Of a DNA stretch of 64,000 nucleotides, positions 24,552-35,766 are shown piece after piece; positions within the stretch are counted from its first letter, which is position 1, and each line of letters begins with the position of its first letter. The stretch covers positions 1 to 64,000 of the forward strand of contig CANQSR010000010.1 of the NCBI GenBank assembly GCA_947626575.1. The letters are read 5' to 3'. The position numbers were made by a program, and so were the translations under genes. The notes beneath the pieces are model-generated. The model made no database searches. It was not told the DNA's origin and saw only the letters and a program-made list of their open reading frames with translations. This DNA is from an uncultured Clostridia bacterium. Its GTDB lineage: Bacteria > Bacillota > Clostridia > Christensenellales > Borkfalkiaceae.

Positions 24552-25322
24552 TTAAAGATGTTTTTTGAACTCCGCAAAGCGGAAAACAGGCGTCCGCCCG
24601 TCGATATTGTCGATGCGGTCAAGCGGAACGCCCACGCGCGCGATCTGCTGTTCCGCAAGCGCAGTATCGCCGATGCGGTCTACCGAATGGGCATCCGAAT
24701 TGACGATGAACCGCACGCCCGTGTTGACGACCGCGGCGAGTTCGTCGTCGGTGAGATGCTCCTTTTTGGAACTGATTTCAAGATAGGTGCCGTAATCGCG
24801 GCAGCATTTCGCCACCTCCACGGCGTCGGCAAAGCATTGGAAATTGAGGTGCGTGATGGCGTCGAGCGGGTTCTTCTCGATGGCGTTGATGTAGGCGCGC
24901 GTCGTCTCGCGGATGAGCGAAGCCGAGGGCTTGACGTGCAGGCTCCTGCGCAGCCATCCCCCCCAGCCCAATTTGCTATCCGAAGGCCGCTCATAGCGGA
25001 TGACGATGTGGATGCCCGCGAGGTAGATATCAAAGTTCTCGTAATCCTTTTCGGTAAAATCGCACAGGCCCGAAACGCCGCGGATGTTGCTCTCCATCCC
25101 GCGCAACACCTCGACGGACGACTGCTTGTCCGCCTCGGCGACCATGGCGAGCCATTCCGCGGTCTCCTTGCGTTTGAGTCCGCGGAAATGGTGCGAATAG
25201 CCGTGTTCGGTGATGGCGATGGCTTTCAGCCCCATCTTTTCCGCGGCCCGTGCGTTTTCGAGGGCGGAATTTTTCCCGTCCGAATAGTAGGTATGCGTAT
25301 GATAATCTGCCGTAAGTTTCAT
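24552..25322 (-). CDS. PHP-domain phosphoesterase
   Basis: 256 residues. 'DYHTHTYYSDG' at 5-15, 'ITEHGY', the Glu of 'RGMESNIRG' and 'NSDAHS' near residue 211 are the metal-binding motifs of the PHP fold (YcdX/HisK-like). Probable metal-dependent phosphatase; substrate unknown. This gene is a regular member of the murB-whiA cluster of Clostridia. GGAGG lies about 18 nt upstream of the ATG, rather far. It follows murB by 38 bp. Confidence 0.88.
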   Translation of the reverse strand: MKLTADYHTHTYYSDGKNSALENARAAEKMGLKAIAITEHGYSHHFRGLKRKETAEWLAMVAEADKQSSVEVLRGMESNIRGVSGLCDFTEKDYENFDIYLAGIHIVIRYERPSDSKLGWGGWLRRSLHVKPSASLIRETTRAYINAIEKNPLDAITHLNFQCFADAVEVAKCCRDYGTYLEISSKKEHLTDDELAAVVNTGVRFIVNSDAHSVDRIGDTALAEQQIARVGVPLDRIDNIDGRTPVFRFAEFKKHL

Positions 25323-25360
25323 GTTCGCGCGCCGATGGATCCTCCGAAATTCCTATGTAT

Positions 25361-26242
25361 CTATGGGATCCGCCTGATCTCCTCCCTAAGGACGATCCCC
25401 GTGCGTTCGCGCACCCGCCGCTTGATGAGCGCGATGAGCGCATCCGCATCGTCGGAACTGCCCCCTTCGTTCAAAATAAAATTCCCGTGCGCATTTGAGA
25501 TGCGCGCCCCGCCGAGTTTCAGCCCTTTGAGGCCGCAGGCCTCGATGACCGCCCCCGCCGAAAGCCCCGCAGGGTTGACGAATACGCATCCCATGCTCCT
25601 TCCCTTGGGGAGATGCGCCCGCTTTTTGCGGAAATACGCCGTCCGCGCGAGGTTCTCTTCCCGCGAAGCGGGAGCCAGCTTCAAGCGCACGCTTATAACG
25701 GCGATGCCGCTCTGGAAAATACTCGTCTTTTCGCCGAAACGGCAATCGCGCGCGGAGAATACGCACACCTTCCCGCGGTCGGCGCCGACGGCCTCTTCGA
25801 TGAGATCGCCGATGTGACCCTCGCGCACGCCTGCGTTCATCACGGCCGCGCCGCCGACGGTCATGGGGATGCCCGTCAGAAATTCCGCGCCGCCGAGGCA
25901 ATTTTCGCGTGCAAATGCGAGGAGACGCCCTCCCGTGACGCCCGCGCCGGCGATGAGCGAGTCCCCTTCCCGCCTGAGGGAGGAAAGCCCGCCGAACCGT
26001 ATGACCGCGCCTTCGAACCGCCCCTCTTTCGGCAAAACGTTTGCACCCGCGCCGAGAAAGCAATACGGGATGCCCTCTTCTTCCAAGAAGCGGATGAGCG
26101 CCGCAAGGCTCTCGGCGGATGGCGGCGAAAACGCCGCCTCAGCGACTCCGCCGCAACCGATTGTCGTATGCCGCGCGAAGGAAAAATCCTCCTCCCCGCA
26201 GAGGCCGGGAAACCTTTCCCGTACGCTTGAAAAAATGCCCAA
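25361..26242 (-). CDS. UDP-N-acetylenolpyruvoylglucosamine reductase MurB
   Basis: 293 residues. FAD-binding 'HTTIGCGGVAEA', 'LGAGANVLP', 'AGAGVTGGRLLAFA', 'GIPMTVGGAAVMNAG', and the catalytic serine in 'GRSMGCVFVNP' with 'GLKLGGARIS' mark a MurB. It reduces the enolpyruvyl group to make UDP-MurNAc for peptidoglycan. The start is TTG; the preceding in-frame triplets lead to a stop three codons upstream. First gene of the murB-PHP-whiA-dnaE run, with a clear promoter upstream. Confidence 0.93.
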   Translation of the reverse strand: MGIFSSVRERFPGLCGEEDFSFARHTTIGCGGVAEAAFSPPSAESLAALIRFLEEEGIPYCFLGAGANVLPKEGRFEGAVIRFGGLSSLRREGDSLIAGAGVTGGRLLAFARENCLGGAEFLTGIPMTVGGAAVMNAGVREGHIGDLIEEAVGADRGKVCVFSARDCRFGEKTSIFQSGIAVISVRLKLAPASREENLARTAYFRKKRAHLPKGRSMGCVFVNPAGLSAGAVIEACGLKGLKLGGARISNAHGNFILNEGGSSDDADALIALIKRRVRERTGIVLREEIRRIP

Positions 26243-26257
26243 TTTTACGTACCTACC

Positions 26258-26286
26258 ATTTTACCACATTTCTCCGTTTTTTTCAA
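26258..26286 (-). promoter_or_regulatory. murB promoter
   Basis: Minus strand TTGAAA (26286-26281), 17-bp spacer, TAAAAT (26263-26258); start expected near 26251, a 9-nt leader. Confidence 0.6.
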
Positions 26287-27182
26287 ACGGTTTTTAGAAA
26301 TTTATCAAGGTTTTTTTCGTCGCCCGCCGACGCGAGCTGCCTGAGCGCGGAGAGCGCCTCGGAATCGGTGAATACGCTCACCGTCTGCCCGCTCCTGTCG
26401 CCGCCGACGGGGAGCATGCCGATATCCGCAAGGGCGGCCTGCATCTGCTCCGAGAGCAGCGCCGAAACGAGCGCGAGGCATTCGGTACGCTTTTCTGCGG
26501 ACAGCACGGAAATATATTGGTAGAGATCGTTGTAAGCCGTCAGCTCGCGCATCTCCACCGCGGCGCCGCGCGCCGCAAAGCGGCAAACATCGCGCTGGGT
26601 GCCGAGCAAGTAGCGGAATTTTCCCGCGAGAAAGTCGGTATAGGCCGTGAGAGACTCCGCGGTTTTCCCCGCGATGCCGTTTTTGAGCGCCGCGACCTCG
26701 ACGAGGTTTTCCCCGCCAACAGATAAAACAGTCTCCTCCGCGCCCCCTGCTTTGCCGTTGGTGAAGAGGTAATATGCGCCCCTGCACCACGGCACGGCGA
26801 GCGTATCGCCGCCCAATTTCCCTCCTGCGCACACATAGGGAAGCGGCAGGCTCTCTTCCGCATAGGCGGAAAATCCGATGCCGAAGGAGAGAACGTCGGG
26901 GCGTTCTCCGTTATGAAAAGCCGCCTCCGCGCCCTCTTGGGTATAGCTCGTGATGAGATAGTAGACCCCGCCCGCCTCCTCCGTAACGGCGGCGGCGCGC
27001 TTCAAAAATGAAGTGCGGGACCCCTTTCCGCCCTCGAAGGTATCCACGTTCCAGACGCGCACCACGGTAAGCCGCGATGGAGGCGTCTCGCCGTGCGGGT
27101 AAAATATGAGCGCCGCAACGATGGCCAAGGAGACCAGAAAGGGCAGACTGCCGAGAATGATTTTTTTGAGCTTTGCGGTCAT
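26283..27182 (-). CDS. Membrane-anchored ABC-type solute-binding-like protein
   Basis: 299 residues with one N-terminal membrane segment (about 7-27) and no lipobox cysteine. The rest resembles family 1 extracellular solute-binding proteins ('VRVWNVDTFEGGKGSRTSFL', 'RPDVLSFGIGFSAY', 'AVPWCRGAYYLFTNG'), with the typical Gly-Lys-Gly-Ser segment after the first strand, but it is shorter than usual and no permease or ATPase gene is near. It may be an orphan sensor or binding protein. The ATG at 27182 lacks a good ribosome-binding site. Its stop lies on the murB promoter. Confidence 0.65.
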   Translation of the reverse strand: MTAKLKKIILGSLPFLVSLAIVAALIFYPHGETPPSRLTVVRVWNVDTFEGGKGSRTSFLKRAAAVTEEAGGVYYLITSYTQEGAEAAFHNGERPDVLSFGIGFSAYAEESLPLPYVCAGGKLGGDTLAVPWCRGAYYLFTNGKAGGAEETVLSVGGENLVEVAALKNGIAGKTAESLTAYTDFLAGKFRYLLGTQRDVCRFAARGAAVEMRELTAYNDLYQYISVLSAEKRTECLALVSALLSEQMQAALADIGMLPVGGDRSGQTVSVFTDSEALSALRQLASAGDEKNLDKFLKTV

Positions 27183-27225
27183 ATCGGAATAGTTTATGCG
27201 CCGCGACCTTTCCGCATGTCTCTTA

Positions 27226-27258
27226 AAAATAAGGAGAGGGTGCGTTTGCGCCCTCCCC
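27226..27258 (-). terminator. Terminator after the DUF1540 gene
   Basis: GC stem of about 10 pairs (27234-27244/27248-27258, one mismatch and one G-U) followed on the minus strand by TTATTTTT. Confidence 0.65.
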
Positions 27259-27352
27259 GCGCTTGGGCAGAGGAACATTCCCCCGCCCAAGCTCTATATA
27301 AAGCGGATCCTCCGCAGCACAAAGTTTGCGTAAGGCCGCACGCTTTTATGCG

Positions 27353-27376
27353 AAGAGGAGGGCAAGCCCTCCTCTT
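27353..27376. repeat. 10-bp perfect hairpin
   Basis: Arms 27353-27362 and 27367-27376 with a 4-base loop, 15 bp after the DUF1540 stop. No strong T-run on either side; may protect the 3' end of the small transcript. Confidence 0.55.
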
Positions 27377-27391
27377 CCTTTACTGCCTCTT

Positions 27392-27547
27392 TTACTGCCT
27401 CTTTTCGAAGCTGTCGCAACAGGTGCAATGTTCGCAATCGCAGGTGTTGCCGACGTGGATCTTATCGAGACGGCAGTGCATGCCGTCATGGTTGAACTTG
27501 CAATCGGTGACGCCGCAAGAGACGCCGATATTCATTTCCCGTGCCAT
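27392..27547 (-). CDS. DUF1540 small cysteine-rich protein
   Basis: 51 residues with eight cysteines (11, 16, 25, 36, 38, 41, 43, 44): 'VSCGVTDCKFN' and 'CDCEHCTCC'. This is the DUF1540 pattern found in short proteins of Clostridia, often associated with spores; probably metal-binding. AGGAGG lies just before the ATG. It is divergent from rplI with 95 bp between them. Function is not known. Confidence 0.85.
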   Translation of the reverse strand: MAREMNIGVSCGVTDCKFNHDGMHCRLDKIHVGNTCDCEHCTCCDSFEKRQ

Positions 27548-27592
27548 AATTTCCTCCTCAAAAGCAGTATTCCCCTTTTTCCGAAAAATATC

Positions 27593-27622
27593 TTGACAAA
27601 TTGCGGGAAAGTCTGTTACAAT
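27593..27622 (+). promoter_or_regulatory. rplI promoter
   Basis: TTGACA (27593-27598), 18 bp, TACAAT (27617-27622), then AAAGGAGA before the ATG. Confidence 0.8.
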
Positions 27623-27642
27623 AAAACAAAAGGAGACAGACC

Positions 27643-28089
27643 ATGAAAGTGATCCTCAAAGCAGACGTGAAGGGAAGCGGCAAGAAGGGCGATATCATCG
27701 AAGTTGCCGATGGATACGCCAAAAATTTCCTCATAAAGCGCGGCCTCGCAGACGCGGCGACGGCGAGCGGCATCAACGACGAACAGCAACGCAAGACGGC
27801 GGAGGCCTTCCATAAGGCCGAATATATCAAGGCGCAGAAGGAACTCGCGGAAAAAGTGAACGGCGCCACCGTAACGGTTGCCATCCGCACGGGAAAGAAC
27901 GGCAAAGTGTTCGGCTCCGTCACCACCGAGAAGATCGCCGATGCGCTCCTCGAAAGCGGCTTGGAAGTGGATAAGAAGAAGATCGTCACGAAGGAGACCA
28001 TCAAGACCGTCGGGACCTTCCCTGCCGAGATCCGCTTCATCGAAGGCGTCTCGGCAAAGATCACCGTAAACGTGGTCCCCCTCGATTGA
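27643..28089 (+). CDS. 50S ribosomal protein L9
   Basis: 148 residues, standard length. The N-terminal domain '[18 protein letters not shown]' with '[13 protein letters not shown]' binds 23S rRNA, a long connecting helix spans about 45-75, and the C-terminal domain carries '[19 protein letters not shown]'. Here it is monocistronic with its own promoter and terminator rather than linked to dnaB, dhhP or rpsR as in many Firmicutes. Confidence 0.97.
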   Translation: MKVILKADVKGSGKKGDIIEVADGYAKNFLIKRGLADAATASGINDEQQRKTAEAFHKAEYIKAQKELAEKVNGATVTVAIRTGKNGKVFGSVTTEKIADALLESGLEVDKKKIVTKETIKTVGTFPAEIRFIEGVSAKITVNVVPLD

Positions 28090-28150
28090 ACGGCGTTTTA
28101 TCCGATATTTTGAAAACGCCCCTTTTGGGGCGGTCTATATGGTTATGAGC

Positions 28151-28178
28151 AAGCGGTTTGGTCGCCAAACCGCTTTTG
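28151..28178 (+). terminator. Terminator after rplI
   Basis: 11-bp perfect stem 28151-28161/28165-28175 with TCG loop ending in a T-rich tail. A second 6-bp hairpin lies at 28117-28132. Confidence 0.7.
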
Positions 28179-28298
28179 CTATCGTTCAAAGCGATCTATG
28201 CGGCGTTTTTTGCCGCTCATTTTGAAATTTCCGCAAAATTTCACAAAAAATTCAAACGGCGGTGGTAAACTTTGAAAAAATCGGGAAAAGGAGAAAGC

Positions 28299-30176
28299 AT
28301 GAAACGGATCGTCATTCCGGTATTGACACTTGCCCTAACCGCAGGCCTATTGGCGGGTTGCGGACATACGGAGAACTTTGTAAATCCCGGCGACTTCATC
28401 GGCGGGGGCGGCACGGGAGAGATCGCAGACAGCGCAAACGATGTTACGGACGGCGTGAAGGACGATTTTGACGGCGAGGATTTTGACGGATTATCGGGCA
28501 ATACCTCTCCCGACGGCGCGGTCACGGCCGAGCCGTCGGGCGGCGTCTACCAAATCACCGAGAGCGGGACGTATCTTTTCCGCGGCGAATACGGCGGCAT
28601 CGAAATCGGCGGGGACAGCCTCGATTTGCACCTCATCTTTGACGGCGCAAAGATAGAGACCGCAACGGGCGTCGCCCTCGACGGGTCCGCCCGCAAGAAG
28701 GCCGCGGTCGTTGTGACGCTCATCGGCGAAAATTCCGTCGTTTCCACCGCCGCGGGCGAGAACGCCGTCCATATCAAGGGAACGCTCTCCTTCAACGGGC
28801 AGGGCGCGCTTTCGGTGGAAAGCGGCGGCAAGAACGCCATTAAGGTTTCCAAGCAATTTACGGCCGTCGATTGCGCGCTCACGCTCTCGGCCGCAAACCA
28901 CGCCATCTCCGCCCTCTCCGTTTCGGCTTCCAACTGCAAGATCGACGTCCTCTCTGCGGGCAAGGACGGGATCAACGCCGAATGCGACGATGAAACGACG
29001 GTGTTCACGACCGAAGAGGGCTATGTCTATCTGAAAAACGTCACTTATTCCTGCCAAACGTCGGGAGACGGCATCCAAGCCGATACCGTCGTCTATATCG
29101 ACGGCGGCACCTACAACATCACAACGAAGGGCGTTTTCGTCGCCGATACCGCGCAAAACAGGGCGGATCACGGGCTTTCCGACGATGATTTCCGCTATAT
29201 CAAGAGCGGAAGCGATTATCGGAAAGTGGCCTCCGACTATCGCGGCGGTTCCCTCTTCGCGTTGGCGCAGGGGTGCAAGGGCATCAAAGTCGGAGAGATC
29301 GAATATCCCGACGCAAACGACCCTGACAGGGAAATTACCGTTACCGAAGGCGACTACTCCATTATCATCGAAGGCGGCACGTTTACGATCGGGAGTACGG
29401 ACGACGCCATCCACGCGAACAGCGGAAATCTCTCGGTGCGCGGCGGGAGTTTCACGGTCTCCACCTATGACGACGCCCTGACGAGCGATGATCTCACGAA
29501 GATCACGGGCGGCACGATTACCGTGACGGATAGCTATGAAGGCATTGAGGGCGGCTATGTGGAGATAGAAGGCGGCACGGTAAGCATCACGGCGCAGGAC
29601 GACGGCATCAACGCCGCAAGCGACGACGCGCGCGTCAGCGAACATATCATCATCAGCGGCGGCAAAGTCTATGTGGGTGCAAGCGGCGACGGGATCGATT
29701 CCAACGGCACCATCCTGATTTCGGGCGGCGAGGTCTATGTGGCAGGCCCCACGAGCAACGGCGACTGCTCCATCGATTCCGAGTACGGGACAGTCATTAC
29801 GGGCGGGTATCTGTTTGCCGTGGGTTCCTTAGGCATGGTGGAAACGCCCGCGCAGAATTCCACGCAGTGCGTCGTATCCTTTGCGCGCAGCCAATCGATC
29901 GCGGCGGGGACCAATCTTTCCCTGACGGACGGGGACGGAAAGGCGATCTTGACGTTCCAAACGCCCAAAGCGTGCCAATCGGTCATCATCTCCTGCCCCG
30001 AACTTCAAACGGGCAAGACGTATCAAATTTACGGCGGTGACAGCAGCCTGTGCGATTTTACCGTCAGCTCGGTCATCACCAAGGTGGGCTCGTCGGGCGG
30101 CATCGGAAGGCCGGACGGGAACGCTCCCGGCGGCCCCGGAGGAATGGGGCCGGGCGGCTTCGGCGGAAGATGGTGA
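28299..30176 (+). CDS. Carbohydrate-binding beta-helix lipoprotein (DUF4353/Cthe_2159-like)
   Basis: 625 residues. Signal peptide with lipobox 'LLAGC' (Cys21), so a membrane-attached exported protein. The bulk is a right-handed parallel beta helix with many short Asn/Gly/Asp turns ('ISGGKVYVGASGDGIDSNG', 'ITGGTITVTDSYEGIEGG') as in DUF4353 proteins; Cthe_2159 of C. thermocellum binds cellulose and pectin-like glycans. The C terminus is a Gly/Pro-rich tail ending in 'GFGGRW'. AAAAGGAGAAA precedes the ATG. No enzyme gene is adjacent. It probably recognises acidic or plant polysaccharides. Confidence 0.85.
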   Translation: MKRIVIPVLTLALTAGLLAGCGHTENFVNPGDFIGGGGTGEIADSANDVTDGVKDDFDGEDFDGLSGNTSPDGAVTAEPSGGVYQITESGTYLFRGEYGGIEIGGDSLDLHLIFDGAKIETATGVALDGSARKKAAVVVTLIGENSVVSTAAGENAVHIKGTLSFNGQGALSVESGGKNAIKVSKQFTAVDCALTLSAANHAISALSVSASNCKIDVLSAGKDGINAECDDETTVFTTEEGYVYLKNVTYSCQTSGDGIQADTVVYIDGGTYNITTKGVFVADTAQNRADHGLSDDDFRYIKSGSDYRKVASDYRGGSLFALAQGCKGIKVGEIEYPDANDPDREITVTEGDYSIIIEGGTFTIGSTDDAIHANSGNLSVRGGSFTVSTYDDALTSDDLTKITGGTITVTDSYEGIEGGYVEIEGGTVSITAQDDGINAASDDARVSEHIIISGGKVYVGASGDGIDSNGTILISGGEVYVAGPTSNGDCSIDSEYGTVITGGYLFAVGSLGMVETPAQNSTQCVVSFARSQSIAAGTNLSLTDGDGKAILTFQTPKACQSVIISCPELQTGKTYQIYGGDSSLCDFTVSSVITKVGSSGGIGRPDGNAPGGPGGMGPGGFGGRW

Positions 30177-30244
30177 GAAAGATCCTTGATACCCTTCGGC
30201 GGGTATCGTTGACATGGAATAATGTTATGGCGTTTGGCCATACA

Positions 30245-30278
30245 ACGAAAAAAGCGGGGTTTTCCCCGCTTTTTTCGT
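30245..30278. terminator. Bidirectional terminator
   Basis: 15-bp perfect stem 30245-30259/30264-30278 with TTTT loop and A/T runs at its base, between the convergent beta-helix gene and adhE. Confidence 0.9.
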
Positions 30279-30288
30279 AAACATTTTG

Positions 30289-32910
30289 TTATGCTTTGCG
30301 TTTGCCCCTGCCGTAATAGGCATTCAGATACATCTCCTTGATCTCGCTCATGAGCGGATAGCGGGGATTTGCGCCCGTGCATTGGTCGTCGAAGGCGTCC
30401 TCCGTCATACTGTCGAGCTTGGCGAGGAACTCCTCTTCGGTAAACTTGCCCCTGAGCGCTTCGGCGATGGTTTCGGGCTGGCCGATGGCGCGCTGTAATT
30501 CTTTGAGTTTTGCGATGAGTTTTTCGACGAGGACCTCGTCGCTCTTCCCCGTAAGCCCTAAAACGCGGGCGGCCTCGGCATAGCGGGCGCGCGCCTGCGG
30601 GTAGGCATACTGCGGGAAAGTTCCCATCTTCTGCGGCGCCTCGGCGCTGTTGAAGCGGATGACCTCTTCGAGCATGAGCGAATTGGCAACGCCGTGCGCG
30701 ATGTGGAAATACGAGCCAAGTTTGTGCGCCATCGAATGGCATACGCCGAGGAAGGCGTTTGCAAACGCCATGCCCGCGAGCGTTGCGGCATGGGCGACGC
30801 GCTCGCGCGCCACCGCATCGTTTGCGCCCTCGCTGTAAGCGCGCGGCAGATATTCGAAGAGCTGTTTGAGCGCCTCCTTTGCGATGCCGTCGGTAAACTC
30901 CGTCGCCATCACGGAGACGAGCGCTTCGAGCGCATGGGAAACGGCGTCGATGCCCGAAGCGGACGTGAGGCCCTTGGGGATATCCATCATGAGGTCGGCA
31001 TCCACGATCGCCATATCGGGCATGAGTTCATAGTCGGCAAGCGGGTATTTTGTCCCCGTCTTTTCATCGGTGATGACGGCGAACGGCGTCACTTCGCTGC
31101 CCGTCCCCGCCGTCGTGGGAATGGCGACGAAGAGCGCTTTCTCCCCCATGTGCGGGAAGCTGTAAACGCGCTTGCGGATATCCGAAAAGCGCATGGCCAT
31201 ATCCCCGAAGTCGGCTTCGGGATGCTCGTAAAGCACCCACATGATCTTTGCGGCGTCCATGGGCGAGCCGCCCCCCACCGCAATGATGACGTCGGGCGCA
31301 TAGCTTCTCATGCGCTCCACCCCTTCGCGGGCGCAGGCAAGCGTGGGGTCGGGCGTCACCTCGAAGTATTCGGCGTAATCGATGCCCTCTTCGTGCAGGA
31401 TATCCTTGATGCGCTTCGTGAAGCCGCTCTCGAACAGGAATTTATCGGTGACGATGAATGCGCGCTTTCTGTGATATACCCCTTCGAGTTCCTTTAAGGC
31501 AACGCCGAGGCATCCGCGCTTGAAATAGACTTTTTCGGGTGTTCTGAACCACAGCATATTTTCCCTCCTCTCCGCAATTGTCTTGATATTGATGAGGTGT
31601 TTGACGCCGACGTTCTCCGAGACGGAGTTGCCGCCCCAGCTTCCGCAGCCGAGCGTCATCGACGGCGGGAATTTGAAGTTATAGAGGTCGCCGATGCCGC
31701 CGTGCGACGACGGAGAGTTGATGACGATGCGGCACGTTTTCATGCGCTCGCGGAATTTCTTGATCTTATCCTGACACTTGACAGTATCTATAAAGAGCGA
31801 AGAAGTGTGTCCGAGGCCGCCGTCCGAGATGAGGCGGTCTGCCTTCTTCAACGCGTCCTCGAAATTTTTCGCGTGGTACATCGCCAAAACCGGGGAGAGC
31901 TTTTCATGCGCAAACTCCTCGCTCAGATCGACGGATTCCACCTCGCCGATGAGGACGCGCGTGCCTGCGGGGACTTCGAACCCTGAGAGCTTTGCAATGG
32001 TCACGGCCGTCTGCCCCACGATGCGGGAGTTGAGCGCGCCGTTGATGATGATGGTCTTGCGGACCATATCGCATTCCGCAGGGGAGAGGATGTGCGCGCC
32101 GCGCAGTTTCATCTCCTCTTTGAATGCGTCATAGACGTCGTCGAGAACGATGACGGACTGCTCGGAGGCGCAGATCATGCCGTTATCGAAGGTCTTGGAA
32201 TGCAATATGGAGGAGACGGCGAGGCGGATATCGGCGGAACTATCGATGACGGCGGGCGTGTTGCCTGCCCCCACGCCGAGCGCGGGTTTGCCCGAAGAAT
32301 AGGCCGCCTTGACCATGCCCGGCCCGCCCGTGGCGAGGATCATATCCGCCTCGTGCATGATCATGCCCGAAAGCGGCACCGTGGGCTTATCGATCCAGCC
32401 GATGATATCCTCTGGGGCGCCCGCCTTGACGGCGGCCTCCAACACGATGCGCGCCGCCTCGATCGTGGACTGCTTTGCGCGCGGGTGCGGGGAAATGACG
32501 AGGCCGTTGCGCGTCTTTAAGGAGAGAAGGCACTTGAAGATGGCCGTGGACGTCGGATTGGTCGTCGGAATGATGGCCGCAAGCACCCCGATGGGTTCGG
32601 CGATGCGCGTATAGCCGAAGCCTTCGTCGTGTTCGATGACGCCGCAGGTCTTGGTGTTCTTGTAGGCGTTGTAGATATATTCGGAGGCATAGTGGTTTTT
32701 GATGACCTTGTCCTCCACGACGCCCATCCCCGTCTCTTCGACGGCGAGTTTTGCGAGCGGGATACGCGCCTTGTTTGCCGCGAGCGCGGCTTTATAGAAG
32801 ATCTCATCCACCTGCTCCTGCGTAAACGACGCGAATTTCCGCTGGGCGGCGCGCACGCGGGATAACAGCTTTTTGAGCGATTCTTCATCTTCCACGATAA
32901 AATCCTTCAT
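30289..32910 (-). CDS. Bifunctional aldehyde-alcohol dehydrogenase AdhE
   Basis: 873 residues. The N-terminal CoA-acylating acetaldehyde dehydrogenase (about 1-440) has 'GVLAAIIPTTNPTSTAIFK', 'GVGAGNTPAVID' and the catalytic cysteine in 'NGMICASEQS'. The C-terminal iron-dependent alcohol dehydrogenase (about 455-873) has 'GGGSPMDAAK', 'TTAGTGSEVTPFAV', and metal ligands in 'SGIDAVSHALEA' and 'CHSMAHKLGS'. It turns acetyl-CoA into ethanol and regenerates NAD+ during fermentation, and usually forms spirosomes. GGGAGG precedes the ATG; a consensus promoter lies 30 bp upstream. Confidence 0.97.
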   Translation of the reverse strand: MKDFIVEDEESLKKLLSRVRAAQRKFASFTQEQVDEIFYKAALAANKARIPLAKLAVEETGMGVVEDKVIKNHYASEYIYNAYKNTKTCGVIEHDEGFGYTRIAEPIGVLAAIIPTTNPTSTAIFKCLLSLKTRNGLVISPHPRAKQSTIEAARIVLEAAVKAGAPEDIIGWIDKPTVPLSGMIMHEADMILATGGPGMVKAAYSSGKPALGVGAGNTPAVIDSSADIRLAVSSILHSKTFDNGMICASEQSVIVLDDVYDAFKEEMKLRGAHILSPAECDMVRKTIIINGALNSRIVGQTAVTIAKLSGFEVPAGTRVLIGEVESVDLSEEFAHEKLSPVLAMYHAKNFEDALKKADRLISDGGLGHTSSLFIDTVKCQDKIKKFRERMKTCRIVINSPSSHGGIGDLYNFKFPPSMTLGCGSWGGNSVSENVGVKHLINIKTIAERRENMLWFRTPEKVYFKRGCLGVALKELEGVYHRKRAFIVTDKFLFESGFTKRIKDILHEEGIDYAEYFEVTPDPTLACAREGVERMRSYAPDVIIAVGGGSPMDAAKIMWVLYEHPEADFGDMAMRFSDIRKRVYSFPHMGEKALFVAIPTTAGTGSEVTPFAVITDEKTGTKYPLADYELMPDMAIVDADLMMDIPKGLTSASGIDAVSHALEALVSVMATEFTDGIAKEALKQLFEYLPRAYSEGANDAVARERVAHAATLAGMAFANAFLGVCHSMAHKLGSYFHIAHGVANSLMLEEVIRFNSAEAPQKMGTFPQYAYPQARARYAEAARVLGLTGKSDEVLVEKLIAKLKELQRAIGQPETIAEALRGKFTEEEFLAKLDSMTEDAFDDQCTGANPRYPLMSEIKEMYLNAYYGRGKRKA

Positions 32911-32939
32911 GGTTCCCTCCCGGACCTTTCTACATAAAC

Positions 32940-32968
32940 ATTATACCCGAATTTCAGGGCAATGTCAA
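32940..32968 (-). promoter_or_regulatory. adhE promoter
   Basis: Minus strand TTGACA (32968-32963), 17-bp spacer, TATAAT (32945-32940): perfect consensus. I looked for a Rex-type inverted repeat nearby and did not see one. Confidence 0.85.
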
Positions 32969-32986
32969 CGTTTCGGCGTATGAAAC

Positions 32987-33011
32987 CGCGCGGCGGGATC
33001 CCCGCCGCGCG
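32987..33011 (-). terminator. Hairpin after valS
   Basis: 11-bp perfect GC stem (32987-32997/33001-33011) directly after the valS stop; the following T-run is short, and it lies just upstream of the adhE -35. Confidence 0.55.
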
Positions 33012-33019
33012 AGGCGACT

Positions 33020-35653
<2,634 letters not shown>

Positions 35654-35683
35654 GGCATTTTTCCTAAATATGGTATCCTGCTT

Positions 35684-35712
35684 ATTATACTCCTTTTTTC
35701 GGGCGTTGTCAA
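35684..35712 (-). promoter_or_regulatory. valS promoter
   Basis: Minus strand TTGACA (35712-35707), 17-bp spacer, TATAAT (35689-35684), perfect consensus. Its -35 overlaps the -35 of the divergent promoter. Confidence 0.85.
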
Positions 35713-35735
35713 TAAATCCGCCCCGCACATAAAAT
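35706..35735 (+). promoter_or_regulatory. Promoter of the ABC transporter operon
   Basis: TTGTCA (35706-35711), 18 bp, TAAAAT (35730-35735). The -35 shares five bases with the -35 of valS on the other strand. Confidence 0.55.
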
Positions 35736-35766
35736 ATATTATTCTTATTTTTCACGGAGTGATGAT

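Noticed and set aside
35654..35706. T-box riboswitch for valS
   Set aside because: The consensus promoter lies about 30 bp from the start codon, leaving no space for a T-box.
35713..35766. TPP or other riboswitch before the THI5/SsuA-like binding protein
   Set aside because: The leader is short and contains no recognisable TPP-type or other aptamer core.
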